Source of the DNA: Opitutus sp. GAS368
GTDB taxonomy: Bacteria > Verrucomicrobiota > Verrucomicrobiia > Opitutales > Opitutaceae
Direction of reading: 5' to 3'
Assembly (NCBI GenBank): GCA_945862035.1
Contig: CAMAXB010000142.1
Span: 1 to 7,769 of the forward strand
DNA length: 7,769 nt
Shown here: in pieces, positions 1 through 6,164 of the stretch
Layout: each line of letters begins with the position of its first letter
Numbering within the stretch: the first letter of the stretch is position 1
Translations under genes and position numbers: made by a program
The notes under the pieces: generated by a model
What the model was told of the DNA's origin: nothing
Seen by the model: only the letters and a program-made list of their open reading frames with translations
The model's database searches: none

Positions 1-1124
1 AGCTCGTCTTCACCCGCATCTACACGGGCACGATGAGCCGGGGCCAGTCTCTCTACAATCCCCGCACCCGTCGCACCGAGCGCGTCTCGCGCCTGGTTCT
101 GATGCGTGCGATGGACCGCGAGGAAATCGACATCGCCTACTCGGGCGACATCTGCGCACTGGTTGGCGTCAAGGACGTCATCACCGGTGATACGCTGAGC
201 CACGAGGATTTTGACATCCGTCTCGAGCCGCCGTCCTTCCCGGAGCCGGTCATTGCGATGTCGATCGAGCCGAATTCCAAGGCGGACCAGGAGAAGCTCG
301 GCACCGCGCTGCAGCGTCTCGTGGCCGAGGATCCGACCCTGCGCGTCAAGACCGACCCGGACACGGGTCAGACGATTCTGGCGGGCATGGGCGAGCTCCA
401 CCTCGAGATCATCATCGATCGCATGAAGCGTGAGTTCAAGGTCGAGGCGACCTCGGGCAAGCCGCAGATCGCCTACCGTGAGACCGTCACCACCCCCGCC
501 GACGGCGAGGGCAAGTTCATCCGCCAGTCGGGCGGCAAGGGTCAATACGGCCACGTCGTGCTCAAGATCGAGCCGAACGAGAAGGGCAAGGGCGTCGAGG
601 TCGTCAACGAGACCGTCGGTGGCTCGATCCCGAAGGAGTTCATCAAGCCCGCGACCGAAGGTATCCTCGAGGCCGCGAACAATGGCGTTGTTGCCGGTTA
701 CCCGGTCGTCGATGTCATCGTGCGCCTGCTGGACGGTTCCTTCCACGAGGTCGACTCGTCCGAAATGGCATTCAAGATGGCCGGAATTTTCGGCTTCAAG
801 GACGCGATGAAGGCCGCGAAGCCCATTCTCCTTGAGCCCATCATGGGCGTCGAGGTGACCACTCCTGAGGAGTATCAGGGCGACCTGATCGGCGACATCA
901 ACCGTCGCCGCGGCCAGATCGCCGGCATGGAGAACAAGAACGGCGCCTGCATCATCACGTCGACCGTTCCACTCGAGAGCCTGTTCGGGTATGTCACCGA
1001 CATCCGCTCCCTCTCCAAGGGCCGCGCAAGCGCTTCGATCACGCCTTCCCATTTCGAGCAGGTTCCAAACTCCCTGCTCACCAAGATTGTCGAGTCTTCC
1101 ACGAAGGCTCCGGCCCGCACCTAA
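1..1124 (+). CDS. fusA: Elongation factor G, C-terminal part (5' truncated by window)
   Basis: EF-G is the GTPase that drives ribosomal translocation and, with RRF, ribosome recycling in the cytosol. The open frame runs from base 3 with no start, giving 373 codons. It enters in domain II (LVFTRIYTGT) and continues through FPEPVIAMSIEPNSKADQEK, the GMGELHLEIIIDRMKREF segment of domain III, the RQSGGKGQYGHVV start of domain IV, and SFHEVDSSEMAFK, whose His matches the domain IV tip residue that enters the decoding centre (E. coli His583). It ends in domain V with LEPIMGVEVTTPEEYQGD and the SLSKGRAS motif. The GTP-binding domain lies outside the window. The close match to canonical EF-G and the str-operon position favour the translocase over an EF-G2 paralogue. 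Its stop lies 19 nt before rpsJ with no tuf gene and no terminator, so read-through transcription into the S10 genes is likely. Confidence 0.97.
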   Translation, partial: LVFTRIYTGTMSRGQSLYNPRTRRTERVSRLVLMRAMDREEIDIAYSGDICALVGVKDVITGDTLSHEDFDIRLEPPSFPEPVIAMSIEPNSKADQEKLGTALQRLVAEDPTLRVKTDPDTGQTILAGMGELHLEIIIDRMKREFKVEATSGKPQIAYRETVTTPADGEGKFIRQSGGKGQYGHVVLKIEPNEKGKGVEVVNETVGGSIPKEFIKPATEGILEAANNGVVAGYPVVDVIVRLLDGSFHEVDSSEMAFKMAGIFGFKDAMKAAKPILLEPIMGVEVTTPEEYQGDLIGDINRRRGQIAGMENKNGACIITSTVPLESLFGYVTDIRSLSKGRASASITPSHFEQVPNSLLTKIVESSTKAPART

Positions 1125-1143
1125 CCCTCGTTCTTTGTCCCGC

Positions 1144-1452
1144 ATGAAAGGTCAACGCATCCGCATCAAGCTCCAGGGCTTCGACTATCGAGTCATCGAT
1201 CAGTCCGCCCTTGAGATCGTCGAGACCGCCAAGCGCTCCGGCGCCCGTGTCTCCGGCCCCATCCCGCTGCCCACCCGCATCGAGAAGCTTTCCGTCAACC
1301 GCTCCCCGCACGTCGACAAGAAGTCCATGGAGCAGTTTGAGACCCGCACGCACAAGCGGCTCATCGACATCATCGAGCCCACCGCCCAGACGGGGGACGA
1401 ACTCAAGAAACTCAACCTCCCGTCTGGCGTGGACATCACCATCAACGTCTGA
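1144..1452 (+). CDS. rpsJ: 30S ribosomal protein S10 (uS10)
   Basis: S10 sits in the head of the 30S subunit and also acts as NusE, binding NusB in transcription antitermination and linking RNA polymerase to the ribosome through NusG. The product is 102 aa, normal for the family (about 100-105). Visible hallmarks are RIRIKLQGFDYRVID at residues 5-19, GARVSGPIPLPT near 33-44, and the extended ribosome-binding loop including NRSPHVDKKSMEQFETRTH near 52-70. ATG 1144 is chosen because it gives the canonical N-terminus; an in-frame start at 991 would lie inside fusA and add about 50 residues of unrelated Ser/Arg-rich sequence. There is no Shine-Dalgarno sequence in the 19-nt gap after fusA, so translation may depend on coupling to fusA. 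It is the first gene of the S10 cluster here. Confidence 0.97.
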   Translation: MKGQRIRIKLQGFDYRVIDQSALEIVETAKRSGARVSGPIPLPTRIEKLSVNRSPHVDKKSMEQFETRTHKRLIDIIEPTAQTGDELKKLNLPSGVDITINV

Positions 1453-1574
1453 GCCCTCAAAAGCGCAGCCTAGCAAACCCTTTCACCAACAGTTTAGCGG
1501 CTCTTCCGGTGGCCCTCACCGGATTCCCTAATGTAGGTCCTACGAAACGGAACCCTCCACCTACCGCTTAGCCC
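1453..1574 (+). promoter_or_regulatory. Structured rpsJ-rplC intergenic leader
   Basis: This 122-nt gap is the first long interruption in the S10 cluster. It carries a perfect 7-bp hairpin, TCCGGTG at 1505-1511 and CACCGGA at 1517-1523 with a 5-nt loop. A second possible stem pairs GTAGGT at 1533-1538 with ACCTAC at 1559-1564. The first strand of that stem is also part of the palindrome GTAGGTCCTAC at 1533-1543, so two pairings compete. AGCGG at 1496-1500 could pair with CCGCT at 1564-1568 and enclose the whole structure. No convincing -35/-10 pair, U-run or Shine-Dalgarno was seen. In E. coli the S10 operon is controlled by L4 binding a leader hairpin upstream of rpsJ; a similar role here, shifted to before rplC, is inference. 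Confidence 0.45.
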
Positions 1575-2222
1575 ATGATCAGTACACTTATCGGTAAAAA
1601 GATCGGCATGACCCAAGTCTACGACGCTCAAAACGTCCTAGTCCCGGTCACCGTCGTTGAAGCCGGACCCTGCGCAGTGGTCCAGGTCAAGACCGTCGAA
1701 ACCGACGGTTACAACGCAGTGCAGCTCGGCTTCTCCCAGCAGAAGACCAAGAACGCCTCCAAGGCGGAATTGGCCCACGCGAAGAAGGCCGGCCTCGACC
1801 TCGCTCCCCGCGTCCTGAGCGAAGTCCGCCTGGCGGACAAGTCGGATGCCAAGCTCGGTGACGTTGTCACCGTCGAAGCCTTCAAGGAAGGCCAGTTTGT
1901 CGACGTCACCGGTGTGACGAAGGGCAAGGGCTTTCAGGGCGTCGTGCGTCGCTTCCGCGTCGCCGGCGGTCCCGCCTCCCACGGCTCGATGTTTCATCGC
2001 CGCATCGGTTCGGTCGGCATGCGCCAGACTCCTGGTCGCGTGTGGAAGAATCAGGCCATGCCCGGCCACATGGGCCAGGTCCAGCGCACGATGCAGAATC
2101 TCCGCATCGTGAAGATCATCGCCGATAAAAACATCCTCCTCGTGAAGGGTGCCATCCCGGGTGCCAATGGTGACGACGTCATTGTCCGCACCGCCATCAA
2201 GGGTCAGCCGAAATCCGCCTAA
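1575..2222 (+). CDS. rplC: 50S ribosomal protein L3 (uL3)
   Basis: L3 is an early-assembly 50S protein whose loop reaches close to the peptidyl-transferase centre. The product is 215 aa, typical for bacteria (about 205-215). It starts with MISTLIGKKIGMTQVYD, the standard N-terminus, which fixes ATG 1575. The conserved core GKGFQGVVRRF (117-127), AGGPASHGS (130-138), FHRRIGSVGM (140-149) and TPGRVWKNQAMPGHMG (152-167) is intact, followed by LLVKGAIPGANGDDVIV near the C-terminus. The position that is Gln150 in E. coli, methylated by PrmB, is His165 here (PGHMG). No Shine-Dalgarno precedes the start, and the upstream leader is structured. It is followed by rplD after 18 nt. Confidence 0.98.
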   Translation: MISTLIGKKIGMTQVYDAQNVLVPVTVVEAGPCAVVQVKTVETDGYNAVQLGFSQQKTKNASKAELAHAKKAGLDLAPRVLSEVRLADKSDAKLGDVVTVEAFKEGQFVDVTGVTKGKGFQGVVRRFRVAGGPASHGSMFHRRIGSVGMRQTPGRVWKNQAMPGHMGQVQRTMQNLRIVKIIADKNILLVKGAIPGANGDDVIVRTAIKGQPKSA

Positions 2223-2240
2223 CCCAGAGGAACCGCAGAC

Positions 2241-2876
2241 ATGAAACTCACCGTTTTTAGCTCCGACGGAAAGACCAGTAGCGAGAAGGAATTCTCCGGT
2301 CTTCCCACCTTCGAAGGCGATCGCGGCCTCCAGGCCGTCAAGGAAGTGATCGTCGCGATCAATGCCAACAACCGCCTCGGTACGCACTCGACCAAGACCC
2401 GTGGCGAAGTCCGCGGCGGCGGTAAGAAGCCGTGGCGCCAGAAGGGTACCGGCCGCGCCCGGGCCGGCTCCATCCGCTCGCCCCTGTGGGTCGGTGGTGG
2501 CGTCGTCTTCGGCCCCAGGCCGCGCGACTACTCCAAGAAGATCAACGCCAAGGTGAAGGCGCTCGCCTTCAGCCGCGCGCTCTTCGATCGCGCCGTTGCC
2601 GGCGAGATTGCCGTCATCGAAGCCTTCGAGGTCAAGCAGCCCAAGACCAAGGCGGTCGACGCACTCGTCTCGCTCATCGCCCCCAAGGGCAAGGTGCTGC
2701 TGGTTGATGCTCCGTTCACCGCCGAGGCCACCCGCGCCGCGCGCAACATCGAGCGCGTTTCCCTGCAGGAGGCCGCCAAGCTCAACACCCTCGATCTGGC
2801 CAAGTACAAGAAGATCGTCGTGAGCACCAAGGCCCTCGAGCAGATCATCGCCCGCGTCAATGGAGGGAAGAACTAA
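2241..2876 (+). CDS. rplD: 50S ribosomal protein L4 (uL4)
   Basis: L4 lines the nascent-peptide exit tunnel and, in E. coli, represses its own S10 operon by binding the leader mRNA. The product is 211 aa, a normal length (about 200-210). The diagnostic tunnel-reaching loop is present as TKTRGEVRGGGKKPWRQKG (51-69) and TGRARAGSIRSPLWVGGG (70-87); this loop is where macrolide-resistance changes occur in other bacteria, and it looks wild-type. The globular fold continues with FGPRPRDYSKKINAKVKALAF and ends with ALEQIIARVNGGKN. A Shine-Dalgarno-like AGAGGA at 2226-2231 lies 9 nt before ATG 2241. The stop overlaps the rplW start (TAATG), which implies translational coupling. Confidence 0.97.
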   Translation: MKLTVFSSDGKTSSEKEFSGLPTFEGDRGLQAVKEVIVAINANNRLGTHSTKTRGEVRGGGKKPWRQKGTGRARAGSIRSPLWVGGGVVFGPRPRDYSKKINAKVKALAFSRALFDRAVAGEIAVIEAFEVKQPKTKAVDALVSLIAPKGKVLLVDAPFTAEATRAARNIERVSLQEAAKLNTLDLAKYKKIVVSTKALEQIIARVNGGKN

Positions 2877-3157
2877 TGCACTCTGACAAGGTCCTCAAAC
2901 TCGTCCGTCTCACCGAGAAGGCCAACCAGCTTTCCTCCGAGCTCGGCCAGTACACCTTCGAGGTCTTCCCGACCGCCACCAAGGGCGCCATCGCTCAGGC
3001 CGTCGAGCGGACGTTCAAGGTCACCGTGAAGCGCGTCAACGTGCAGCACATCCGCGGCAAGAACAAGAAGAGCCGCACGGGCCGCCCGAGCAAGGCGTCC
3101 GACTTCAAGAAGGCCATCGTTACGCTGAAGGCCGGCGACAAGATCGAGCTCGTCTAA
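2876..3157 (+). CDS. rplW: 50S ribosomal protein L23 (uL23)
   Basis: L23 forms part of the rim of the polypeptide exit tunnel and is the docking site for trigger factor and the signal recognition particle. The product is 93 aa (family about 93-100). Recognisable segments are VRLTEKANQLSSE (10-22), where the Glu corresponds to E. coli Glu18 that contacts trigger factor, then YTFEVFPTATKGAIAQAVERTFKV and VKRVNVQHIRGKNKK, and a C-terminal DFKKAIVTLKAGDKIEL. The start ATG 2876-2878 overlaps the rplD stop by one base, and GGAGGG at 2862-2867 inside rplD gives a strong Shine-Dalgarno 8 nt upstream. Confidence 0.97.
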   Translation: MHSDKVLKLVRLTEKANQLSSELGQYTFEVFPTATKGAIAQAVERTFKVTVKRVNVQHIRGKNKKSRTGRPSKASDFKKAIVTLKAGDKIELV

Positions 3158-3188
3158 CCGCGCGCCGACCCACCAGGAGATACCCACC

Positions 3189-4058
3189 ATGGCACTCAAA
3201 ATTACCCGTCCGCTCACGCCGTCCCAGCGCTTCACGCAGCTGAACAGCTCGCCGGAACTCGCCAAGAAGCGCCCCGAGCGCTCCCTGACCGAGCCCAAGC
3301 CGAAGACCGGCGGCCGCAATGTTTATGGCCGCATCACGTCGCGTCGCCGCGGCGGTGGCCACAAGCAGCTGTACCGCATCATCGACTTCAAGCGCTTCGA
3401 CCGCCTGGACCAGCCGGCTACCGTGCTGACCCTCGAGTACGATCCCAACCGCTCGGCGCACATCGCGCTCGTCCAGTATTCGGACGGCGAGAAGCGTTAC
3501 ATCATCGCGGCCAACGGCCAGAAGCCGGGCGACATCATTGTCGCCTCGAACAAGGCCACGACGAACGACTTCATCGTCGGCAACAACTTCCCGCTCGAGC
3601 TGATCCCGCCGTCCACCAAGCTCCATTGTGTCGAGCTCGTCCCCGGTCGCGGCGCCCAGATGGGTCGCACCGCCGGCACCTCGATCGAGCTCGTCAACAT
3701 CGAGAACGGCGCCGCCCAGCTGAAGCTCCCCTCCGGTGAGCTCCGTCTCGTGAACGCCAAGTGCCGCGCCACCATCGGCGAGGTCGGCAACGGTGATCAC
3801 AGCAACCAGTCCCTCGGCAAGGCCGGCCGCAATCGCTGGCTCGGCAAGCGCCCCCGCTCCCGCGGCGTGGCGATGAACCCGGTCGACCATCCCAACGGTG
3901 GCGGTCAGGGCAAGTCCAAGGGTGGTGGCGGTCGCCAGCACCTCGTTTCCCCGTGGGGCCAGCTCGCCAAGGGCTTCCCGACGCGCCGTCGCTCGAAGCC
4001 TTCGAGCAGCCTCATCCTCACCCGCCACAACGGCCGTCCGCCGCGCGGCAAGAAGTAA
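3189..4058 (+). CDS. rplB: 50S ribosomal protein L2 (uL2)
   Basis: L2 is one of the most conserved 50S proteins, needed for subunit association, tRNA binding and peptidyl-transferase activity. The product is 289 aa, slightly longer than E. coli L2 (273). The RNA-binding domains show GGRNVYGRITSRRRGGGHKQLYR (41-63), VLTLEYDPNRSAHIALVQY, and GRTAGTSIELVNIENG. The C-terminal catalytic-site loop reads GVAMNPVDHPNGGGQG: Asp233 and His234 match the conserved Asp-His of E. coli (His229), but the next conserved His is Asn236 and the usual Glu is Gln. A short glycine-rich insert (KSKGGGGRQH) follows before VSPWG. AGGAGA at 3175-3180 lies 8 nt before ATG 3189 and supports the start. Next gene rpsS starts 18 nt later. 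Confidence 0.98.
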   Translation: MALKITRPLTPSQRFTQLNSSPELAKKRPERSLTEPKPKTGGRNVYGRITSRRRGGGHKQLYRIIDFKRFDRLDQPATVLTLEYDPNRSAHIALVQYSDGEKRYIIAANGQKPGDIIVASNKATTNDFIVGNNFPLELIPPSTKLHCVELVPGRGAQMGRTAGTSIELVNIENGAAQLKLPSGELRLVNAKCRATIGEVGNGDHSNQSLGKAGRNRWLGKRPRSRGVAMNPVDHPNGGGQGKSKGGGGRQHLVSPWGQLAKGFPTRRRSKPSSSLILTRHNGRPPRGKK

Positions 4059-4076
4059 ATTTAACGATACCTCATC

Positions 4077-4355
4077 ATGGCTCGTTCCATCAAAAAGGGT
4101 TTCTTTGTCGACTATCATCTCCTCGAGAAAATCGAGAAGGCGATCAAGAGCGGCGGCAGCAAGAAGCCCATCCAGACCTGGTCCCGCCGGTCAACCATCA
4201 CGCCCGATTTCATCGGCCACACGTTCAACGTGCACAATGGCAAGGCGTTCGTCTCGGTGTATGTCACCGAAAACATGGTCGGCCACAAGCTCGGCGAGTT
4301 CTCGCCGACCCGCGTCTTCAAGGCGCACGGCGGCATGACGCGCAAGGAAATCTAA
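4077..4355 (+). CDS. rpsS: 30S ribosomal protein S19 (uS19)
   Basis: S19 binds the head of the 30S subunit beside S13 and contacts A-site tRNA and the intersubunit bridge to the 50S. The product is 92 aa, the family's usual length. It begins MARSIKKGFFVDYHLLEKIEKA and carries the signature TWSRRSTITPDFIGHTFNVH (34-53), the NGKAFVSVYVTENMVGHKLGEFSPTR stretch and the C-terminal FKAHGGMTRKE. ATG 4077 is preceded by CTCATC rather than a Shine-Dalgarno; an AT-rich AAATTTAACG segment fills the gap after rplB, which could favour unstructured initiation. Confidence 0.98.
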   Translation: MARSIKKGFFVDYHLLEKIEKAIKSGGSKKPIQTWSRRSTITPDFIGHTFNVHNGKAFVSVYVTENMVGHKLGEFSPTRVFKAHGGMTRKEI

Positions 4356-4451
4356 TTCCTTTTCAACCCATCTATCCGAACCCAAAAGGGCAGGGCGGTC
4401 CCCCCTCCGCGGACCACTGCTGTCGCCTCCCGTAGGAATCCCTCACTCATC
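4356..4451 (+). promoter_or_regulatory. rpsS-rplV intergenic region with interrupted hairpin
   Basis: This 96-nt gap holds an interrupted hairpin: GCAG 4390-4393 with CTGC 4417-4420, then GGTCC 4397-4401 with GGACC 4411-4415, around a 9-nt C-rich loop. No U-run follows, so it is not a canonical terminator. A weak AGGA at 4434-4437 lies 14 nt before the rplV ATG, too far for a normal Shine-Dalgarno. The gap is long for this usually tight gene pair, so a leader or processing role is possible but unproven. Confidence 0.35.
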
Positions 4452-4793
4452 ATGGAAGTTCAAGCCATCACCCGCTACGCGCGCATGTCCCCTAAGAAGG
4501 TCCGCGAAGTGGCCCGCACCATCCAGGGTCGCAAGGCCCCGGCCGCCGTCGATCTGCTCTCGATCATCCCGCGCAAGTCCGCGCAGCTGATCGCGAAGAC
4601 GCTCAAGTCCGCCATCGCGAACGCCGAGAACAACGGCAATCTCTCCGCCGACAACCTCGTCGTGAAGTCCGCCATCGTCGAGATGGGTCCGGTCCTCAAG
4701 CGCTTCAAGGCTGGTGCCCGCGGCACCGCGATGCCGCGCCGCAAGAAGATGTCGCACATCCGCATCGTCCTCTCGGACGGCAACTCCAACTAA
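4452..4793 (+). CDS. rplV: 50S ribosomal protein L22 (uL22)
   Basis: L22 contacts all domains of 23S rRNA, and its beta-hairpin narrows the exit tunnel together with L4. The product is 113 aa (E. coli 110). It shows ARMSPKKVREVARTIQGR (10-27), the AQLIAKTLKSAIANAENN helix (44-61), and the tunnel hairpin following EMGPVLKRF (77-85) with GARGTAMPRRKKMSHIRIVLSD. The spacing between the GP and SHI landmarks equals that of E. coli, so the hairpin has no macrolide-type deletion. ATG 4452 gives the standard N-terminus; no good Shine-Dalgarno is present and the start is preceded by CTCATC as for rpsS. The gene lies 8 nt upstream of rpsC. Confidence 0.97.
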   Translation: MEVQAITRYARMSPKKVREVARTIQGRKAPAAVDLLSIIPRKSAQLIAKTLKSAIANAENNGNLSADNLVVKSAIVEMGPVLKRFKAGARGTAMPRRKKMSHIRIVLSDGNSN

Positions 4794-4801
4794 CTTTCGT
4801 C

Positions 4802-5434
4802 ATGGGCCAAAAGACCAATCCGATCGGCTTCCGCCTCGCCGTCCGCCGCAACTGGCAGTCCCGCTGGTATTCCGGCAAGAAGGACTTCGCCAAGCTCCTC
4901 CTCGAGGATCAGATCATCCGCGAGAAGCTGATGGAGAAGCTCAAGCAGGCTTCCGTACCGCGCATTTTTATCGAGCGCGCCAGCAACCGCGTTCGCGTCA
5001 AGATCTACACCGCCCGCCCGGGCATCGTCATTGGCCGCAAGGGCCAGGAGATCGAGAAGATCAAGGAGGAGCTCTCCAAGCTCACCGGGAAGGACATCCT
5101 GCTCGACATCCAGGAAGTCAAGAAGCCGGAGATCGAGGCCCAGCTTGTGGCCGAGAACGTCGCGCTGCAGCTGGAGCGTCGCATCGCTTTCCGCCGCGCC
5201 ATGAAGAAGGCCGTCGAGATGGCCATGGCGCTCGGCGCCGAGGGCATCCGTATCCAGTGCTCCGGCCGCCTCGGTGGTGCGGACATCGCCCGCCGGGAGT
5301 GGCAGCGCAAGGGCCGCGTGCCCCTGCACACCCTCCGCGAGAACATTGACTACGGCTTCTTTGAGGCCCGCACGCTGTTCGGCAAGATCGGCGTCAAGGT
5401 CTGGATCTGCAAGAAGGAAGCCGACAACAACTGA
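4802..5434 (+). CDS. rpsC: 30S ribosomal protein S3 (uS3)
   Basis: S3 forms the mRNA entry channel of the 30S subunit with S4 and S5 and contributes to mRNA unwinding. The product is 210 aa; E. coli S3 is 233, the difference being a shorter C-terminal tail. It starts MGQKTNPIGFRLAVRRNWQS, carries a type II KH domain with the GXXG loop G78-R-K-G81 in ARPGIVIGRKGQEIEKI, and has the second domain with RIAFRRAMKKAVEMAMALGAEG. Arg131, Arg132 and Lys135 align with the E. coli residues implicated in helicase activity. The signature CSGRLGGADIARREW and VPLHTLRENIDYGF follows. There is no Shine-Dalgarno in the 8-nt gap after rplV, so coupling to rplV is likely. Its stop is followed by repeat element 1. 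Confidence 0.98.
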   Translation: MGQKTNPIGFRLAVRRNWQSRWYSGKKDFAKLLLEDQIIREKLMEKLKQASVPRIFIERASNRVRVKIYTARPGIVIGRKGQEIEKIKEELSKLTGKDILLDIQEVKKPEIEAQLVAENVALQLERRIAFRRAMKKAVEMAMALGAEGIRIQCSGRLGGADIARREWQRKGRVPLHTLRENIDYGFFEARTLFGKIGVKVWICKKEADNN

Positions 5435-5525
5435 TCCGAATGCGGACGTCGGAGCGAGGATTGCGGAATGACCGCAGCCCCTCCGACCAAAATCCGCAAT
5501 CCGTAATCCGAAATCCGCAATTACC
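5435..5525. repeat. Palindromic heptamer-repeat element 1 (rpsC-rplP gap)
   Basis: The whole 91-nt gap is occupied by an inverted repeat made of 7-base units. The left arm at 5439-5466 has four units of the form NNNNNGG (AATGCGG, ACGTCGG, AGCGAGG, ATTGCGG). A 24-nt spacer follows at 5467-5490. The right arm at 5491-5518 has four units AATCCGN (AATCCGC, AATCCGT, AATCCGA, AATCCGC). The loop-proximal 10 bases GGATTGCGGA (5458-5467) and TCCGCAATCC (5493-5502) are perfectly complementary; over the arms about 21 of 29 positions pair. The right arm ends 7 nt before the rplP ATG. The same architecture recurs at 6169-6249. This suggests a dispersed repeat family inserted in the operon rather than a conserved leader. 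Confidence 0.8.
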
Positions 5526-5948
5526 ATGGCTCTCGCCCCCGCCCGCACCAAGTACCGCAAAGCCCAGAAGGGCAGTCTCGCTGGCAACGCCAAGCGTGGC
5601 AACACCCTCGCTTTCGGTGAATTCGGCCTTCAGTCGCTCACCCGCGGCCCAATGACGGGCCGCCAGATCGAGGCCGCCCGCGTCACGATCTCGCGCCACC
5701 TCAAGCGCAAGGGTAAGCTTTGGATCCGTGTTTTCCCCCACAAGCCTGTGACGAAGAAGCCGGCCGAGACCCGCATGGGCTCCGGCAAGGGCCCGGTGGA
5801 GTACTACGTGGCGCAGATCAAACCCGGTGCCGTGCTCTTCGAGCTCGCCGGTGTTCCCGCCACCATCGCCAAGGAGGCCTTCCGCCTCGCTGACGCCAAG
5901 CTCCCGTTCAAGTGCCGTTTCATCGGCCGCGACGGCGGCATCGTCTGA
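5526..5948 (+). CDS. rplP: 50S ribosomal protein L16 (uL16)
   Basis: L16 binds late in 50S assembly, near the A-site tRNA elbow and peptidyl-transferase centre. The product is 140 aa (E. coli 136). Hallmarks are LAPARTKYRKAQKG (3-16), the FGLQSL and TGRQIEAARVTISRHLKRKG stretch (33-63), KLWIRVFPHKPVTKKP (64-79), and ETRMGSGKGPVEYYVA (81-96). Arg83 aligns with E. coli Arg81, the residue hydroxylated by YcfD/RoxA-type oxygenases. The C-terminus KEAFRLADAKLPFKCRF is typical. The start is fixed by homology; no Shine-Dalgarno exists because the region directly upstream is the heptamer repeat, leaving only AATTACC before the ATG. Confidence 0.97.
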   Translation: MALAPARTKYRKAQKGSLAGNAKRGNTLAFGEFGLQSLTRGPMTGRQIEAARVTISRHLKRKGKLWIRVFPHKPVTKKPAETRMGSGKGPVEYYVAQIKPGAVLFELAGVPATIAKEAFRLADAKLPFKCRFIGRDGGIV

Positions 5949-5972
5949 TCCCAGCCCCGAACCGCGCCGACT

Positions 5973-6164
5973 ATGAAAACCAAGGAAATCCGCGAACTCG
6001 CCACCGCCGAGCTGGAGACTAATCTCCGCTCCACCCGCGAGCAACTCGTCCAGCTCCGCCTGCGCAAGCAGACCGGTCAGGTCGAGAAGACCCACGAGCT
6101 GCGCACGCTCCGTAAGAACATCGCGCGCTTTGAGACCATCCTGCGCCAGAAAAAGACCGCCTAA
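5973..6164 (+). CDS. rpmC: 50S ribosomal protein L29 (uL29)
   Basis: L29 is a small two-helix coiled protein beside L23 at the tunnel exit, contributing to the docking site for SRP and trigger factor. The product is 63 aa, the family's usual size. It reads MKTKEIRELATAELETNLRS, then the loop between helices and LRLRKQTGQVEKTHELRTLRKNIARFETILRQKK; the RKQTGQVEKTHELR..RKNIAR pattern is the family signature. It follows rplP after 24 nt of C-rich sequence without a clear Shine-Dalgarno. Repeat element 2 begins directly after its stop. Confidence 0.95.
   Translation: MKTKEIRELATAELETNLRSTREQLVQLRLRKQTGQVEKTHELRTLRKNIARFETILRQKKTA

Noticed and set aside
1453..1574. Internal promoter before rplC
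   Set aside because: No convincing -35/-10 pair with proper spacing could be read; the host's promoter consensus is unknown.
1638..2387. Minus-strand open frame (249 codons) opposite rplC and rplD
   Set aside because: Antisense of two certain genes, with no family motif or ribosome binding site.
3120..4118. Long minus-strand open frame (332 codons) opposite rplB
   Set aside because: It mirrors the rplB codons of a GC-rich gene, has low-complexity Ala/Arg/Leu/Val content and no recognisable domain; rplB is certain on the + strand.
4790..5605. Minus-strand open frame (271 codons) across rpsC and repeat element 1
   Set aside because: It is the antisense of rpsC plus the heptamer repeat; its ADFGLRIADFG-like repeats simply translate the 7-base units.
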